From: Agrypnia vestita
Lineage: Eukaryota > Arthropoda > Insecta > Trichoptera > Phryganeidae
Reading direction: 5' to 3'
Length of the DNA stretch: 64,000 nt
NCBI GenBank assembly: GCA_016648135.1
Contig: JADDOH010000494.1
Coordinates: 62,001-126,000, forward strand
A program made the translations under genes and the position numbers. The notes under the pieces are model-generated. The model did no database searches, was not told where the DNA came from, and worked only from the letters and a program-made list of their open reading frames with translations. This document shows, one piece after another, positions 1-10,655 of the stretch (positions within the stretch are counted from its first letter, which is position 1; each line of letters starts with the position of its first letter).

Positions 1-239
1 TTGTAAATATAATAACCTTGATGCAACGAATACTACCTTCATGAATACGAATATCAGGCCTACTATTCGGTGAATACGAATGCGAATATTTCCACCAAGG
101 TGGGGGAACTTGAACATACTTGTAAATATAATAACCTTGATGCAACGAATACTACCTTCATGAATACGAATATCAGGCCAACTATTCGGTGAATGCGAAT
201 GCGAATATTTCCACCAATGTGGGGGAGAACGCAAGCATA
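1..239. repeat. 119-bp direct tandem repeat, two copies
   Basis: Positions 1-119 and 120-239 are near-identical head-to-tail copies, both starting TTGTAAATATAATAACC and running to a GGTGGGGG stretch. Copy 2 differs mainly near its end (about 225-239). The left copy may be cut by the window edge. No coding potential is seen. The array may continue to the left. Confidence 0.9.
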
Positions 240-1060
240 CTTGTAATTGTATTGTTTATGTCTGCTTGTGATATCACTATACGGCGTAGATGAACTAGTT
301 TGAAAGGGCTTATGTTCTGTATGTGCTTGGCGTAGTGGGAATAGTCTTCTCGTTTCTAGGATTCTATACAGGTTTACAGGTGCTGATATTGAAATATATA
401 TACAAGGAAAACACTATTTTGGGAACCATTAATTGGATGGAAGATATTGAAGCACACATACACACAAGGAGGACGTTATGTTAAATACATGACTGGAAAG
501 TTGTTATTGGAAAACACAGGCGTCCAGTCGGCGGGACGCAAGCATATTTGTAATTATATTGGTCATGTCTGCATGTGATATCATTGTACGGCGTAGATGA
601 ACTAGTTTTAAGGGGTTTATGTCCTGTATGTGCTCGGCGTAGAGGGAATAGTTTTCTTGTTTCTAGGATCTAATACAGTTTTACAGGTGCTGATATTGAA
701 ATATATATATATATACAAGGAAAACACTATTTTGGGAATCACTAACTGGATGACAGATATTGCAGCACACATACACACAAGGAGGACGTTATGTTAAATA
801 CATGACTGTAAAGTTGTTATTGGAATACACAGGCGCCACTAGAAGATATGGGCAGTTTGCAGAGAACTTCAACTTCTGTCAGTTAAGGACCTTTTACTAT
901 TACTATTCTTTCGCCTTTTTGCATAACCGTGGATGAACTAGATTGAAGGGGTTTATGTTCTGTATGTGCTCGGCGTAGAGGGAATAGTTTTCTTGTTTCT
1001 AGGATCTAATACAGTTTTACAGGCGCTGATATTAAAATATATATACAAGGGAAATGAAGG
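240..1060. repeat. about 307-bp direct repeat, two full copies and one partial
   Basis: Copy 1 (about 240-546) and copy 2 (about 547-840) share TTGTAAT..., TACGGCGTAGATGAACTAG, a short TA run, CACACATACACACAAGGAGG and a common end. A third, partial copy lies at about 928-1050. A stretch at 840-927 is not shared. With the neighbouring 119-bp repeat this gives a small complex satellite-like block. No ORF of note. Confidence 0.85.
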
Positions 1061-1570
1061 GCTACACAGGCGCTGGTAATTGCTCAATTTTGGAGAGTTA
1101 TATTACTTCGGATCAGGATGCCATCTCAGAAGCAGACCAACTACAGAACTAAGATAAGAACCTTTGATATTATTTATTCCTGATGTTTTCTTATGTGTAT
1201 CAAATGGAATGTTCGTGCTATATAATTTGTCATTGTCTCATGGTCACTATTCATTTCATTACGTGGGTTCAGAGTTCGACGGTAACGGACGCGGAAACAA
1301 ATTAGTACTGATGTCGGGACGTAACGTCGGTATTATATCTTAATTATCTTTAGGATAGAAGCGAGGTCATCATACGTGCATTCTGCATTTCAAACGTTTT
1401 ACTAACATATATAAATACATATTATTGCGTTTTACAAATTGAATATGATCTCGGGAAATAGGCAGTCCGTCCGGTTATGCAATGTTAACTTCCAACGTAG
1501 CATAATGAGATCTTATTACCGGTGCTAGACTCTCGAGGTTAGTTACGTGATTGTTGTATAAATGGAATAG
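1061..1570. other. no recognisable gene
   Basis: Unique-looking, moderately AT-rich sequence between two repeat blocks. Nothing beyond short chance ORFs is seen. Confidence 0.5.
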
Positions 1571-2262
1571 TGAAGGGGATTGAAGAATGAGATACACTCG
1601 CGATACAGATTGTATGTAACTGGGATCAAATGACGGGGTGCGTGTTCTCGGTCCAGGGGATGAACGGGACTGCGGAGACACTCTGGGTGGGTCTAAGTAG
1701 AATTGCGCAAAGCCTCCACACAGTTAAAATGTGTTCAGTCAAGCAAAGGTGAAGCATTTCGAATCGGACCAGAGCGTCGTGCCTCAAACACAGCCGGAGG
1801 GAAGAAGCCCCTACGTTCTTTCACTCCCTTGGCCCGACGAGCTCGAATTCCGGATGTGAATGTTCATGAATGTCAGCTAAAGGACTCAGGTAGCCGTACC
1901 TCAATCGAAACCTTCGTTCGGGACCTCATCAACGTACGAGACAGGGCGTTCAGCATGGACGAGCAACTATGAGAAGCAAATGAATGAAGGGGATTGAAGA
2001 AAGAGATACACTCGCGATACAGATAGTTGTATGTAACTGGGATCAAATGACGGGGTGCGTGTTCTCGATCCAGGGGATGAACGGGACTCGGGGACACTCT
2101 GGGTGGGTCTAAGTAGAATTGCGCAAAGCCTCCACACAGTTAAAATGTGTTCAGTCAAGCAAAGGTGAAGCATTTCGAATCGGACCAGAGCGTCGTGCCT
2201 CAAACACAGCCGTAGGGAAGAAGCCCCTACGTTCTTTCACTCCCCTTGGCTCGACGAGCTCG
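1571..2262. repeat. about 280-bp direct duplication with 129-bp spacer
   Basis: 1571-1855 and 1985-2262 are almost identical. Both start TGAAGGGGATTGAAGA and end GACGAGCTCG. Small ORFs are open on both strands of the duplicated unit only because it is GC-richer than its surroundings. They have no recognisable domain and are interrupted differently in the two copies. The spacer (1856-1984) is unique. It could be part of a larger unrecognised element such as an LTR or a 5' UTR. Confidence 0.85.
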
Positions 2263-4740
2263 GGCTCTGGTTATGAATGTATGTGAATGTAATAACTCCG
2301 TACTCAAGGACGAGATAGGACGGTCCTCATGAACGAGAAATTATAAGATGCAGGTAGCAGTTCGACAGTCAATACTTATGCTCGGGGCCGCTTTAATGAA
2401 CGAGATCTGTTAGCAGTTTAACAATCAATTTTTATGATCGGGACCGCATTCAGGCGCGCGATGGCATTACTAACACCATCATTCTCATCAGTCACCACCT
2501 TTTCTAACTTGCTGTATACAGAGACCTTCGGGGTTCTCTCTTCCCGGCCAGCGAGAAACATATCAGGAACTACACAATCAACTGTAATAATCATGCTGTT
2601 TTACCATCATTTAATATCTCTAGTCAATAAGACTACACCGTGGGATCAATCACATCAACTATATTTGGCGATGCTAACATGGCTCTGACTGACGCGCTCA
2701 AGGGAGAGTCTTTTCCAGTCACCCAGTTAGTTCATTCAGCCCTTTAATCAGCAGTAAACATCATAATAATCCGGCTCATGTAGCCGCAACGTGGGATCCT
2801 CATCATATACACCAGTCAATTTGACTGCCCCGCGGGACAATATACAAACCTTAATATCAGACGCGGGATTTCTTCCTGATATGTTTGTCGCCGGGAAGCG
2901 AGGACTTCGGGGGATTCCAGCAGGAGCAATAGAGTCTCGGCTTGATCTTGGTCTGCAGCTTAGTGTGGGAGGTTATGTCTAAACAGGAGTTAACCACCGG
3001 ATGCGGCGATGCTCTGGGGCCGCATCCCCCTCCCCCCTACAGGGGGGGGGGGCATCTAGAATCCACGTTTGAACAGAAGTGGTTAGACACTTCTTAAATT
3101 TCACTTACAAATCTGTATCTTCCATTCCCTTAGAATCTCGGGCTGCGATAATGTCAGACAAAGCTTGCCCTGAGCCTCTGTTGCGCCTAGTTGTTGTGAA
3201 TATATATATGTTTGTCTTCCCCTACTATGTACTATGAACAGATTGAGCAGATTGGACAACGTGAGACGCGCTATCGGTAGGTTTCTTACTTGTGTTTTGA
3301 ATATAACGTATGCTATTATATCTTGTAAATCTGTCATAAATGGGTGCCGCATGTGGTTGTGCTGACACTGTTCTAAGCTGCTATTATGAGATGTTGATAA
3401 TCAATGCGGGCGGAATCTTTAGCGTATGCCGTTAACTTGGCAACGATTGTATTGTTTTATATTACAGTATTTTAACCCCGATGGTATTATAGTTATGGCG
3501 GTTCAATGTAAGGGAGTTTTGCTACTAGCGTTTATTCCTAGGCTACGCCGCATATAATTGGCTTTTAGGCCAACTCCGGACGTGGACGATATCGGCTATC
3601 TCTCATATAGGCGAAACTGTAGAATTCTAGAGCGGTTTCTAGAAGGACGAGTACGGATTAGTTACGTGCGTTTGTTATTTCCATAGTTAGGTAAGAATTC
3701 GATCTATATTAGTCTAGTCGCGTTAATAAGAATACGAATTTCACCACGTATCAAAAGAATTTTGGATAGCTACGGACACAACGGAGGAGGAATTTTCCTA
3801 ACCACTAGATAGATCACGACTGGCCAATTTTGAAAATATAAATTCTTAACAAAAAAAAAATAATATTAGCTTTCATGTAAATATACTTCCGAAGTTCTAA
3901 GTTCGACTTAAGTTTTTAGCTAGAAGCTTAAAGCAAAAAGTGTGTGCTTAAAAGTCACAAAAGTCGTAATAAAGCTTAATTCGGTAGCTTAAAGTCTCAA
4001 GCTTTGGGCTTTTCGTAAAACTTATATTATTAAACTTTATAGTTAGGTATTTAGCTTAGGTGAACGGGTAGGAAAGGTTACAAGCCGTCGATTATGCTAG
4101 GCTGTTAAGTAATCTTCGTTAGTATTGTGATCATTTCAAACAAAAGTCACTTGACATGAGTGCGCGACTCCTTTTAGCCTCGTTACAATGTATAATTTGA
4201 TAGAAATACAATATAAAAAATAAATACAAATACAAAAGACGAACAAAATAACAAAAAAGTTGAACAAACTAAAATGATAATCACTCAATTTTGGTTAAAA
4301 TACATAAAACTAGACATTAGACAGTAAGATGTTAAGTAAGACAGTAAGTAAGATAACATTAGACAGTAAGACGGTAAGTAAGATAACCCAAATGTTTTAG
4401 TAGCACTATGAAATTAAATTATGATATTCATCCATACAATAGAAGTATAGGACTGCAAAAGATTACGACTACAGAACGACTCATTATTGTTTACGATATT
4501 GAGATAAACGAATTTTTAACTAATTGACTTTATAGGCAGTTCGAAGATTTTGAAATTGATATGCCTTATAATATAGTTTTAAAACATAATTATTAATTAA
4601 TGTAAATCTGTAACTTGTTGTCAATTTAAAACGTCTCTCTTATACTATTGCCACTTGTATAGAGGTGTTTTGGTACACAGCCAAAGTGAACAAATATTAA
4701 ATAAATTTTCAACACTTTGCCTAGATGATTCATTTTTATT
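2263..4740. other. no recognisable gene; a few simple repeats
   Basis: GC-richer to about 3.1 kb, then AT-rich. Visible features are related direct phrases at about 2356-2460 (a CAGTTYRACARTCAATW motif twice), a C-run facing a G-run at about 3027-3052 that can fold as a hairpin, and a short direct repeat of a CATTAGACAGTAAGA phrase at about 4312-4385. ORFs of 60-85 codons here resemble nothing I know. Confidence 0.45.
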
Positions 4741-4744
4741 TTTA

Positions 4745-4985
4745 ACAATATTTTATATATGAAAGTATGTTCTGAGAACACAGTTACTGGATTTGGTCCC
4801 CAGTGGGATGATTAATTAATTAAGGATAAATTATAGACGTCTCACAGAGGTGAAGCTATTTATATGTGAGAAACGTGAATAAAACTCCACTTTGAGAGAT
4901 AAAATATAGAGGTATAATTACCACTTGAAAAACTATGTATACTAACTTGTAAATGAGAAAAATAACAACAGATGTCCCTAGCAGA
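4745..4985 (+). repeat. dispersed repeat family A, plus copy (partial)
   Basis: Starts AACAATATTTTATATATG and carries the family hallmark ATTATAGAAGTCTCACAGAG (here with changes), then GCTATTTATATG and GAGAAACGTG. The same order recurs at 22535, 25215 and 25770, and in reverse at 5036, 10440, 20330, 21415 and 37430. No protein is encoded. Non-autonomous element of unknown class. Confidence 0.75.
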
Positions 4986-5035
4986 GGCCAGTGCAGTATA
5001 TGAAATGTTCTTGATTCGATTTTTATATAGAAATT

Positions 5036-5250
5036 TCAAAAATAATTTGTGGACGTTCTAACGATGGAAGTGGTGAAAGTTGCATTGAGTAGAGTGATCA
5101 CTTGAGTCAGCTCATACAGGTCGTAAGCCCTGAGCCATCTTATAAGAGACTTCCATCCACGTTTCTCATATATAAATAGCTTCGTCTCTGTGAGACTTCT
5201 ATAATTTATCCTTAATTGATTCATATTTAATTTACATTTACATTTCACAC
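5036..5250 (-). repeat. dispersed repeat family A, minus copy
   Basis: Read on the minus strand this gives the clearest family A order: GAAGTCTCACAGAGACGAAGC, TTTATATATGAGAAACGTGG, a central TGAGCTGACT block with AGTGATCAC, then TTCACCACTTCC. It faces the plus copy at 4745, so the two form a head-to-head pair. Confidence 0.75.
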
Positions 5251-5598
5251 ATCTTATTCACTAATTGTAAAATGCTCTACGCATTCTACGAGCTGTTTTT
5301 CGTGGGTTTCCTGTATTTTAGTCTTATATCTGGTCTAGATATCTTGAATGTGTCATTTCATTGGAAATGGCAATGTTTTTCTTCATATATAAATAGCTTC
5401 GTCTCTGTGAGACTTAAATAATTGATCCTTAATTGATTTTTTATTAATTTAGATTTACATTTCAAACATCTTAATCACTAATTGTAAAATGCTGTACGCG
5501 TTCCAGGAGCTCCTATTTTTGTGGGCTTTATGTTTTATAGTCTTATATCTGGCCATATATGGTAATGTGTGATTTTATTGAAAATTGCAATGTTTTTC
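5167..5598. repeat. 217-bp tandem duplication
   Basis: The phrase CATATATAAATAGCTTCG begins at 5167 and again at 5384. Each is followed by the same 217-bp string through TTGTAAAATGCT and GCAATGTTTTT. The unit contains the end of the minus family A copy plus flanking DNA, so it is a segmental duplication made after that insertion. Confidence 0.85.
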
Positions 5599-6499
5599 CT
5601 AATCCATGTGTCAATTAATTTCAATTTATTGAACTCGCCACGGTCCTGCTTCAATATTAAGAGATGTCGCTAATACCACTGGACCAATATTATTGGTCTA
5701 GTGGTCTTAGCGATCACTTCAGAAGACAATCTTAGTTTGAAAATGATAAGAATATTGATTAAATGTATTCCGTGTACGTATCTTCTATTTGAAAAAATAT
5801 ACAAGTAATTTATTGAAGTACATTTTAGCTACTTTGATACAAATATTTCAAGGCTTTATACATTAAGAAAACATTGCTTTGTTATATACAATTCAGTTAA
5901 AGAAAGTGTATCGATTATTTTTTTGTAATATAAAAAAGTGACTTTGAGACGTAGGAAAAGGTATGTTATTATTGTGAAAAATTGAAAATGGGTCAAGATT
6001 CAGTAGAAGAAAAAAGTTTCTTCAAAGAAACGAAAGAAAAATGATGTTAATCGGGCCGTTTCACATATTTTGTTTATCTGAAAAATCAGAAGTAAAACAG
6101 AAAAAAAGACCTGATTCAATTTTTTTTATAAGTTCAGTTAAATACCTTACAACTAACACAAATAAAAATGAAAATATTTAAAAAGAATCCAAGTTGTGAA
6201 CCGAAATACTATTTATTTATTGAAATTAACGGACATAGTCAAATAAAATATAATACATAACATGAACAACATAAAATACATCAGAATAAACGATATAGCA
6301 ATTTAAAACAAAAGCAAAGACAAATGAAACTTACTAACAAGATGGAGACAAGATCTGAACTATATAATCAGAGATAATAATAATGGCTAGGAATACGTAC
6401 TCCATATAATAATAAGAGTTACCGTACGTTTTAATATTTTTCGTAATACTGGCTTGTTGCAACAGTTTGTTTTTTGTTTAAATAAGGTTAATTGTTAAC
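5599..6499. other. no recognisable gene
   Basis: AT-rich. A short hairpin around ACCACTGGACCAATATTATTGGTC at about 5676-5705 is the only structure that stands out. Confidence 0.45.
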
Positions 6500-6504
6500 A
6501 TCAA

Positions 6505-6570
6505 AATTTTAACTGTTCGAAGAATATTTTTTCTTCTTCTGTATGAAGGCTTGAACTTTGTGGTGACATT
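6505..6570 (-). repeat. degenerate hammerhead-element end
   Basis: On the minus strand this reads TGTCACCACAAAG, then a worn CTGAAGA-like start, an imperfect hairpin and TTCGAAC. The same layout occurs at 57676-57724. It abuts the 6574 inverted repeat and is probably the remnant end of a related element. Confidence 0.4.
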
Positions 6571-6623
6571 ATTATTAAAATAAAACACAAATTACTTTGT
6601 TTTCACCACTATATTAGATTAAA

Positions 6624-6666
6624 AAATCTGCATGTTTCGAGAACAATGTTCTCTTCCTCAGGATTA
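6624..6666 (-). ncRNA. variant hammerhead ribozyme motif
   Basis: The minus strand reads AATC + CTGAGGA, one A, stem II GAGAAC/GTTCTC, GAAAC, AT, GCA, GATT. Stem I AATC/GATT pairs fully. The expected cleavage triplet GTH is GCA here, so this copy is probably inactive. Known family property: the CUGANGA and GAAA strands form the catalytic core. Activity is inference. Confidence 0.6.
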
Positions 6667-6696
6667 TTATGTACACAATAATACAATAGTACACAA

Positions 6697-6738
6697 TGAT
6701 CCTGAGGAAGAGAACATTGTTCTCGAAGCATGTAGATT
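6697..6738 (+). ncRNA. variant hammerhead ribozyme motif
   Basis: Reads TGATC + CTGAGGA, one A, six-bp stem II GAGAAC/GTTCTC, then GAAGC (GAAAC expected), AT, GTA, GATT. Stem I (ATC/GAT plus a G-T pair) returns to the base before CTGAGGA. Stem III is only about two pairs. The GTA triplet is allowed (H = A), but the A-to-G change after GAA weakens the core. Confidence 0.6.
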
Positions 6739-6789
6739 TTTTAATCTAATATAGTGGTGAAAACAAAGTAATTTGTGTTTTATTTTAAT

Positions 6790-7900
6790 TTCAAAATTTT
6801 AATTTGAGAATGTATAAATAATAATGTAGGTATATTAAAAAAAATCACTGTATAATAAAAATATCATGAAAATTTGCATTATATTCTTATGTGACAAATT
6901 GCCATGAAAGTCTATTAGGGGAGTAATTATGATGGAAGAATAGTGTATAAGCATTTGAGGGTAATGGAATCAGTAGTCAGTTCCGTGAAAACATTTTTGG
7001 CGTCATAAAGATAATCGGTATCAAAACGTGCAAATAGTTTGTTAAAGTTAGTTTATACCATTAAGCATTATTCTTAGTTTTTTCAATCCTAAAAAAGTAC
7101 TTTTAATTTCTTTATTATAAAAAGTGTACATTTACATTTTGTATTCTAATGATACTCTAGAACCATCTTTTACAGTCAAGTTGACCCGTTTGTTAATAAA
7201 ATAAAAAAAATGTTGTCAAGGAGTGGGTCTGTTTGCTCACAAATTAATTTGTTTATATTTCAGATTTAAAAAATTAAAAAATCACTAATAATATTAACTG
7301 CGATTTAGAGATACTAGTGACTGGCTTACGTCTCGCGATTTTGAGCTCATCATGCTACAGCAGATGAATGCTAGCAATTTTACAGTAATTTATTTCGAAA
7401 TTTTTCTGGTGTAGAAAAAGTTTTTTGTTGCGAGTACTCAAATATAAGTAACGACAGTGAAGTGAACCTACGTGACCCATCTGCTTTGGGCAAATAAAAA
7501 TTCAGTTTAACTTTCCACATAAAACAGCGTAACTGGAATAACCTGGAAGTGAACATCTGATTATATCTTTATTTTTTATTTTTCGTTAAAAGGTTTTCTT
7601 TCTGCCGTTGATATTTGTGTACAACAGCGATATAATTAGATATAGCCTTTGGCCAATTATAAGAAACCCTAATTTAACAGGAGTAATTTAAGTAGTCAGG
7701 TAGTAAGTTAGTGTGTATGTGTGTGTGCACGCACTTATATGTGTCACCTCGCAAATTTACCCCTAACAGAGTAATTAAACTGCTTAAAACTTAAACGAAA
7801 AAATGTCGGAATTTTCAAAAGTCAAGCCAAGTTATATGGGTAAATAACATGGTCAGTTATAGAGTTTTTGCCGTAGTTTTTTCTCCAATATATATATTTT
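6790..7900. other. no recognisable gene
   Basis: AT-rich with only short ORFs. A small GT/TG run lies at about 7712-7730. Nothing else stands out. Confidence 0.45.
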
Positions 7901-7904
7901 TTAA

Positions 7905-8075
7905 AATAGAGATGCGAACACGGAATACGTGTCACATCAATATTCTAACTATTTTCAAACTAAGCTAAATGCTTGTGCTATAAAACTAGGACTAACTTGG
8001 TGATCTGGAGTGAGATTTGAACCCGCGACCTTTGGATCACGAGGCGAGAGTCTTAACCACAAGACCAACAACTAC
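7905..8075 (-). repeat. tRNA-derived SINE (family S), minus strand
   Basis: Head at about 7999-8075 on the minus strand: A-box-like TGTGGTTAAGACTC and B-box GGTTCAAATCT, in tRNA order and spacing. The body follows: AAGTTAGTCCTAG, TAGCACAAGC, TTTAGCTTAGTTTGAAAATAG, and a tail ending in a T/A-rich run near 7905. The same body occurs at 29161, 29805 and, as a partial, 55036. The arms do not fold as a full cloverleaf, so it is a SINE and not a functional tRNA. Confidence 0.8.
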
Positions 8076-8089
8076 TCAAGTGAAAAGGG

Positions 8090-8600
8090 TTGATTTTCTC
8101 TTGCGGGACATTAAAATGTAGAGAATTTAGTATTTCAGGGGAGTGGATGCGATTGTTAAGTAATTTGTGAAGATATATCACTCATCGTTCGTCTGTTTTC
8201 GAGGTTAGTTTTTTTTTTGGTTCTATTCAGATACAAGTAAGTATAGGTATGTCATATAACAGTATGTCAATCAGTGGTTGTTGGTGTTTGTATTCTTAGA
8301 CTAATTTTTTCCTATTTATTTTAATTTTTTAAATTTCTATGTCATTTTTTGTACACTTTTTGATTTGTCTCTATCAATTTAATTTTTCAAGGTTGGTTAG
8401 TTGTAAAATGAATATGACTTCTTTGATCAAAAGTTGCGACAAACGTTGGTACATTTCTAATTTACATTTTAGTGCTTCTAGTTGTATATACGTAGGGATC
8501 TCCGTTGCTTGTGATATAACAGATTTCATTCAATCACAGAAGGTCCTGGAGGAAGTGAGATGATTTGATTTATTTTTCGTCGAATCGGGACTCTCTCAGT
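8090..8600. other. no recognisable gene
   Basis: AT-rich. A 74-codon ORF (8339-8563) has no recognisable feature. The end of this stretch may be the 5' side of the LINE remnant that follows. Confidence 0.4.
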
Positions 8601-8638
8601 CAAGCTTTCTCTGTCGAGTCTTTCCAAGGGTAGCAAGG

Positions 8639-9064
8639 TTGAAAAGGATATCAAAGAATGTTGATTTCATATGTTTTTTTATCAACCCTCATAACAGATT
8701 CCTAAGATACCTAGACCTCCGCTCATTTAGATCTCATTTAAACAATGAAGACTCTGCGAAGTTTTTTAACATGCAGACTCTAACTTGTCGAAGAGACATA
8801 GCTGACGCGGTGATGTTATTCAAAATAACACACAATCTAGGTAATTGTCCCGAACTTTTTCAACGAATATCTTTCACATCCCAACTCGCAATAACAGACA
8901 TTTACCTACTTTTCATCTCCCCCTTTGTAAGACCAACTCAAAACAAAACTGCTTTATACAGATCCATAAATTCATTTAACGCAAACTATCACCACATTGA
9001 CATTTTCAACTCAACGATAAGAAACATAAAACAAACAATATTTACACAACCGCACCCAAACTAA
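8639..9064 (+). pseudogene. C-terminal tail of a LINE reverse-transcriptase protein
   Basis: The 141-codon open frame contains the usual order of the region after the reverse-transcriptase domain. A YLDLRSF-like start is followed by RRDIADAVMLFKI, then CPELFQRISF, then a final ALYRSINSFNAN and DIFNST block before the stop. This matches the conserved C-terminus of jockey/CR1-type LINE ORF2. The catalytic domain is absent, so it is a dead 5'-truncated fragment. The first 30 residues do not align with that pattern, and the ATG is probably not a true start. Confidence 0.7.
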
Positions 9065-9187
9065 TTCGTACAATTTATCTTCCCTTCTACTCTCGTCCCA
9101 CATTCCCCTCCACCCTCTCCACTCGCTGTTAAAATTATTTTACTACGTCACACTTGTTCTAATAAGTTACCATATTCTTATAAACTA

Positions 9188-9651
9188 TCTATACTAATAT
9201 TATAAAGAGGAAAGATTTGATTGTGTGTTTGAATTGAATAGGCTCCGAAACTACCGGACCGATTTGAAAAATTCTTTCACATTCAGAATCCTACATTATC
9301 CCTGATGAACATAGGCTATAGAATATTTTCAAAAATGTTAGGGATCCGTATGAAACTTCGGTAATGTAACCCAACGCGTGAAAAAAATACGAAAAAAAAA
9401 TTATATTGCGTGCGCTGCGGAAATTATTGCCAATAGAGCAAAGTAATATACTACAGTTTTATAGAGGACATTAATATCTACAAAAACGTCTGCGATACCA
9501 TATATTTAAGTATTACAGTTATGTTACAATAACTTATGTAAACGTTAGATGGAAACGTTGTTTTTTAGAGAACAGCGGACCCTTTGTTTTCCCTTACAAA
9601 CTTATTTTTTACTTAATCCTTAACCCGTGCAACGCCGGGTATGACCAGCTA
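9188..9651 (+). mobile_element. non-autonomous Helitron
   Basis: The 5' end TCTATACTAATATTATAAAG is a characteristic insect Helitron terminus. It is followed by the usual phrase ACTACCGGACCGATTTGAA. The 3' end has a short GC hairpin (CCCGTGCAACGCCGGG) followed by a CAGCTA end. No Rep/helicase is encoded. It sits inside a LINE 3' UTR. The exact 3' base is uncertain because the usual CTAG is changed. Confidence 0.8.
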
Positions 9652-9829
9652 TGTTCTAATAAATTACTACGTTCAGTGGAAAATTTATAATTGGCATAAT
9701 TTTAATATCCATTATTATATATTTGTTAATATGTTAATATGCTGTTAATTTTCCCTAAAATAAATACATAAAATAAAATAAACCTTCTTGCCAGTGTAAC
9801 AAATGAGTCAGTTGGGCAAAAGTCCTCTT

Positions 9830-10260
9830 ATAGAGCCTTTAAAATTATTGGAATAGTTTCGCACACCATTGCCCCCGCAAAAGTCACCGCGCCAGGCACC
9901 GGGTGACATCTGACGAGAGAGCGCTTAACTACGAGGCTTTAATTAAATTATTCAAAGGGCGATTGGTGACGTTTATCCCCGATCTGGGCGTACAATTACA
10001 ATTAAGGGTTGCAATTTAAATGAAATGATTGAGAAACTAATTCTGCCGAGTCGGGCTGTTATTTCAAGCTCAACAATTTTGAACCTTTGCACTTTAACTA
10101 CTTTTTTCTATGACTTACCAGCAACTCCAGAGCATTTTAAGAAAACTATAACAGAACTGCTTATTATCAATATACAGGGTTATTTTGAAAACATAATTAA
10201 CCTCGCGGGACTATATTCCTGCTTTGATTATGAGTTGAAAATGCTCGAGCAGCCATAACC
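9830..10260. other. GC-richer unique island
   Basis: Non-repetitive, GC-richer block with phrases such as CCCGCAAAAGTCACCGCGCC and TTTATCCCCGATCTGGGCG. A 77-codon ORF (10025-10258) overlaps it but has no recognisable domain. Possibly conserved non-coding DNA, judged only by contrast with its surroundings. Confidence 0.3.
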
Positions 10261-10261
10261 T

Positions 10262-10440
10262 AATATCAATAGCTATGGAGTTGTGCAATATCAACGTTTG
10301 CATTTTTTTTTTCAATATTTCCGACTTATTTTTTACAAAACGTTAAACTATCATTACAGTAACTTATTTCGATTACGAAAATACGTCTCAATACAAGTTA
10401 AATAAAATTATAAAAATTATTATGTCCTTTCAAATATGTG
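10262..10440 (+). repeat. dispersed repeat family C, copy 1
   Basis: ATATCAATAGCTATGGAG, GCAATATCAACGTTTGCATT, a T-run, CAATATTTCCGAC, then a CAAAACGTTAAACTATCATTACAG block. The same order is found at 24060 and in both arms at 49255-49530, where the family shows its palindromic form. Confidence 0.7.
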
Positions 10441-10655
10441 AAAGGTTTCAATTTGGAACATATATACACAACTTTCAAAAACTTGACTAGGTGGATGTAT
10501 TACGGGACAGGTGAACGTTGCATCGCATATAGTGATCACTTAAGCCAACTCATGCAGGCTGTAAACTATGGGTCATCGTATAAAAGTCTTCCAAACACGC
10601 TTCTCATATAAATGTCTGTGAAACCTCAGTTATTTATCTTAATTGTGTGTTTTTA
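10441..10655 (-). repeat. dispersed repeat family A, minus copy
   Basis: On the minus strand: TTTCACAGACATTTATATGAGAAG (worn), the central GAGTTGGCTTAAGTGATCAC block, and GCAACGTTCACC. Same family as 5036. Confidence 0.7.

Larger units (their letters stand above)
6574..6789. repeat. long inverted repeat carrying two facing hammerhead-like motifs
   Basis: Arms 6574-6664 and 6699-6789 (91 bp each) are almost perfectly complementary, with a 34-bp spacer. The outer part of each arm holds GTGGTGAAAACAAAGTAATTT, and the inner part holds the hammerhead-like block. The tail phrase GTGGTGAAAACAAAG recurs next to the other hammerhead-like loci at 18260, 25685, 30083 and 58180, so this is one element family. 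Confidence 0.85.
8600..9785 (+). mobile_element. jockey/CR1-type non-LTR retrotransposon, 5'-truncated, split by a Helitron
   Basis: Holds the C-terminal end of a LINE polyprotein (8639-9064), a 3' UTR of about 130 bp, a Helitron inserted at 9188-9651, then the rest of the 3' UTR ending in an A-rich tail (AATAAATACATAAAATAAAATAAA-like, 9758-9782). The phrase TGTTCTAATAARTTAC occurs on both sides of the Helitron, which suggests a local duplication. 5' truncation is usual for LINE copies. Confidence 0.65.

Noticed and set aside
1571..2262. Duplicated protein-coding gene
   Set aside because: The two copies break the frames differently, and the ORFs on both strands are short. It is a duplicated non-coding segment.
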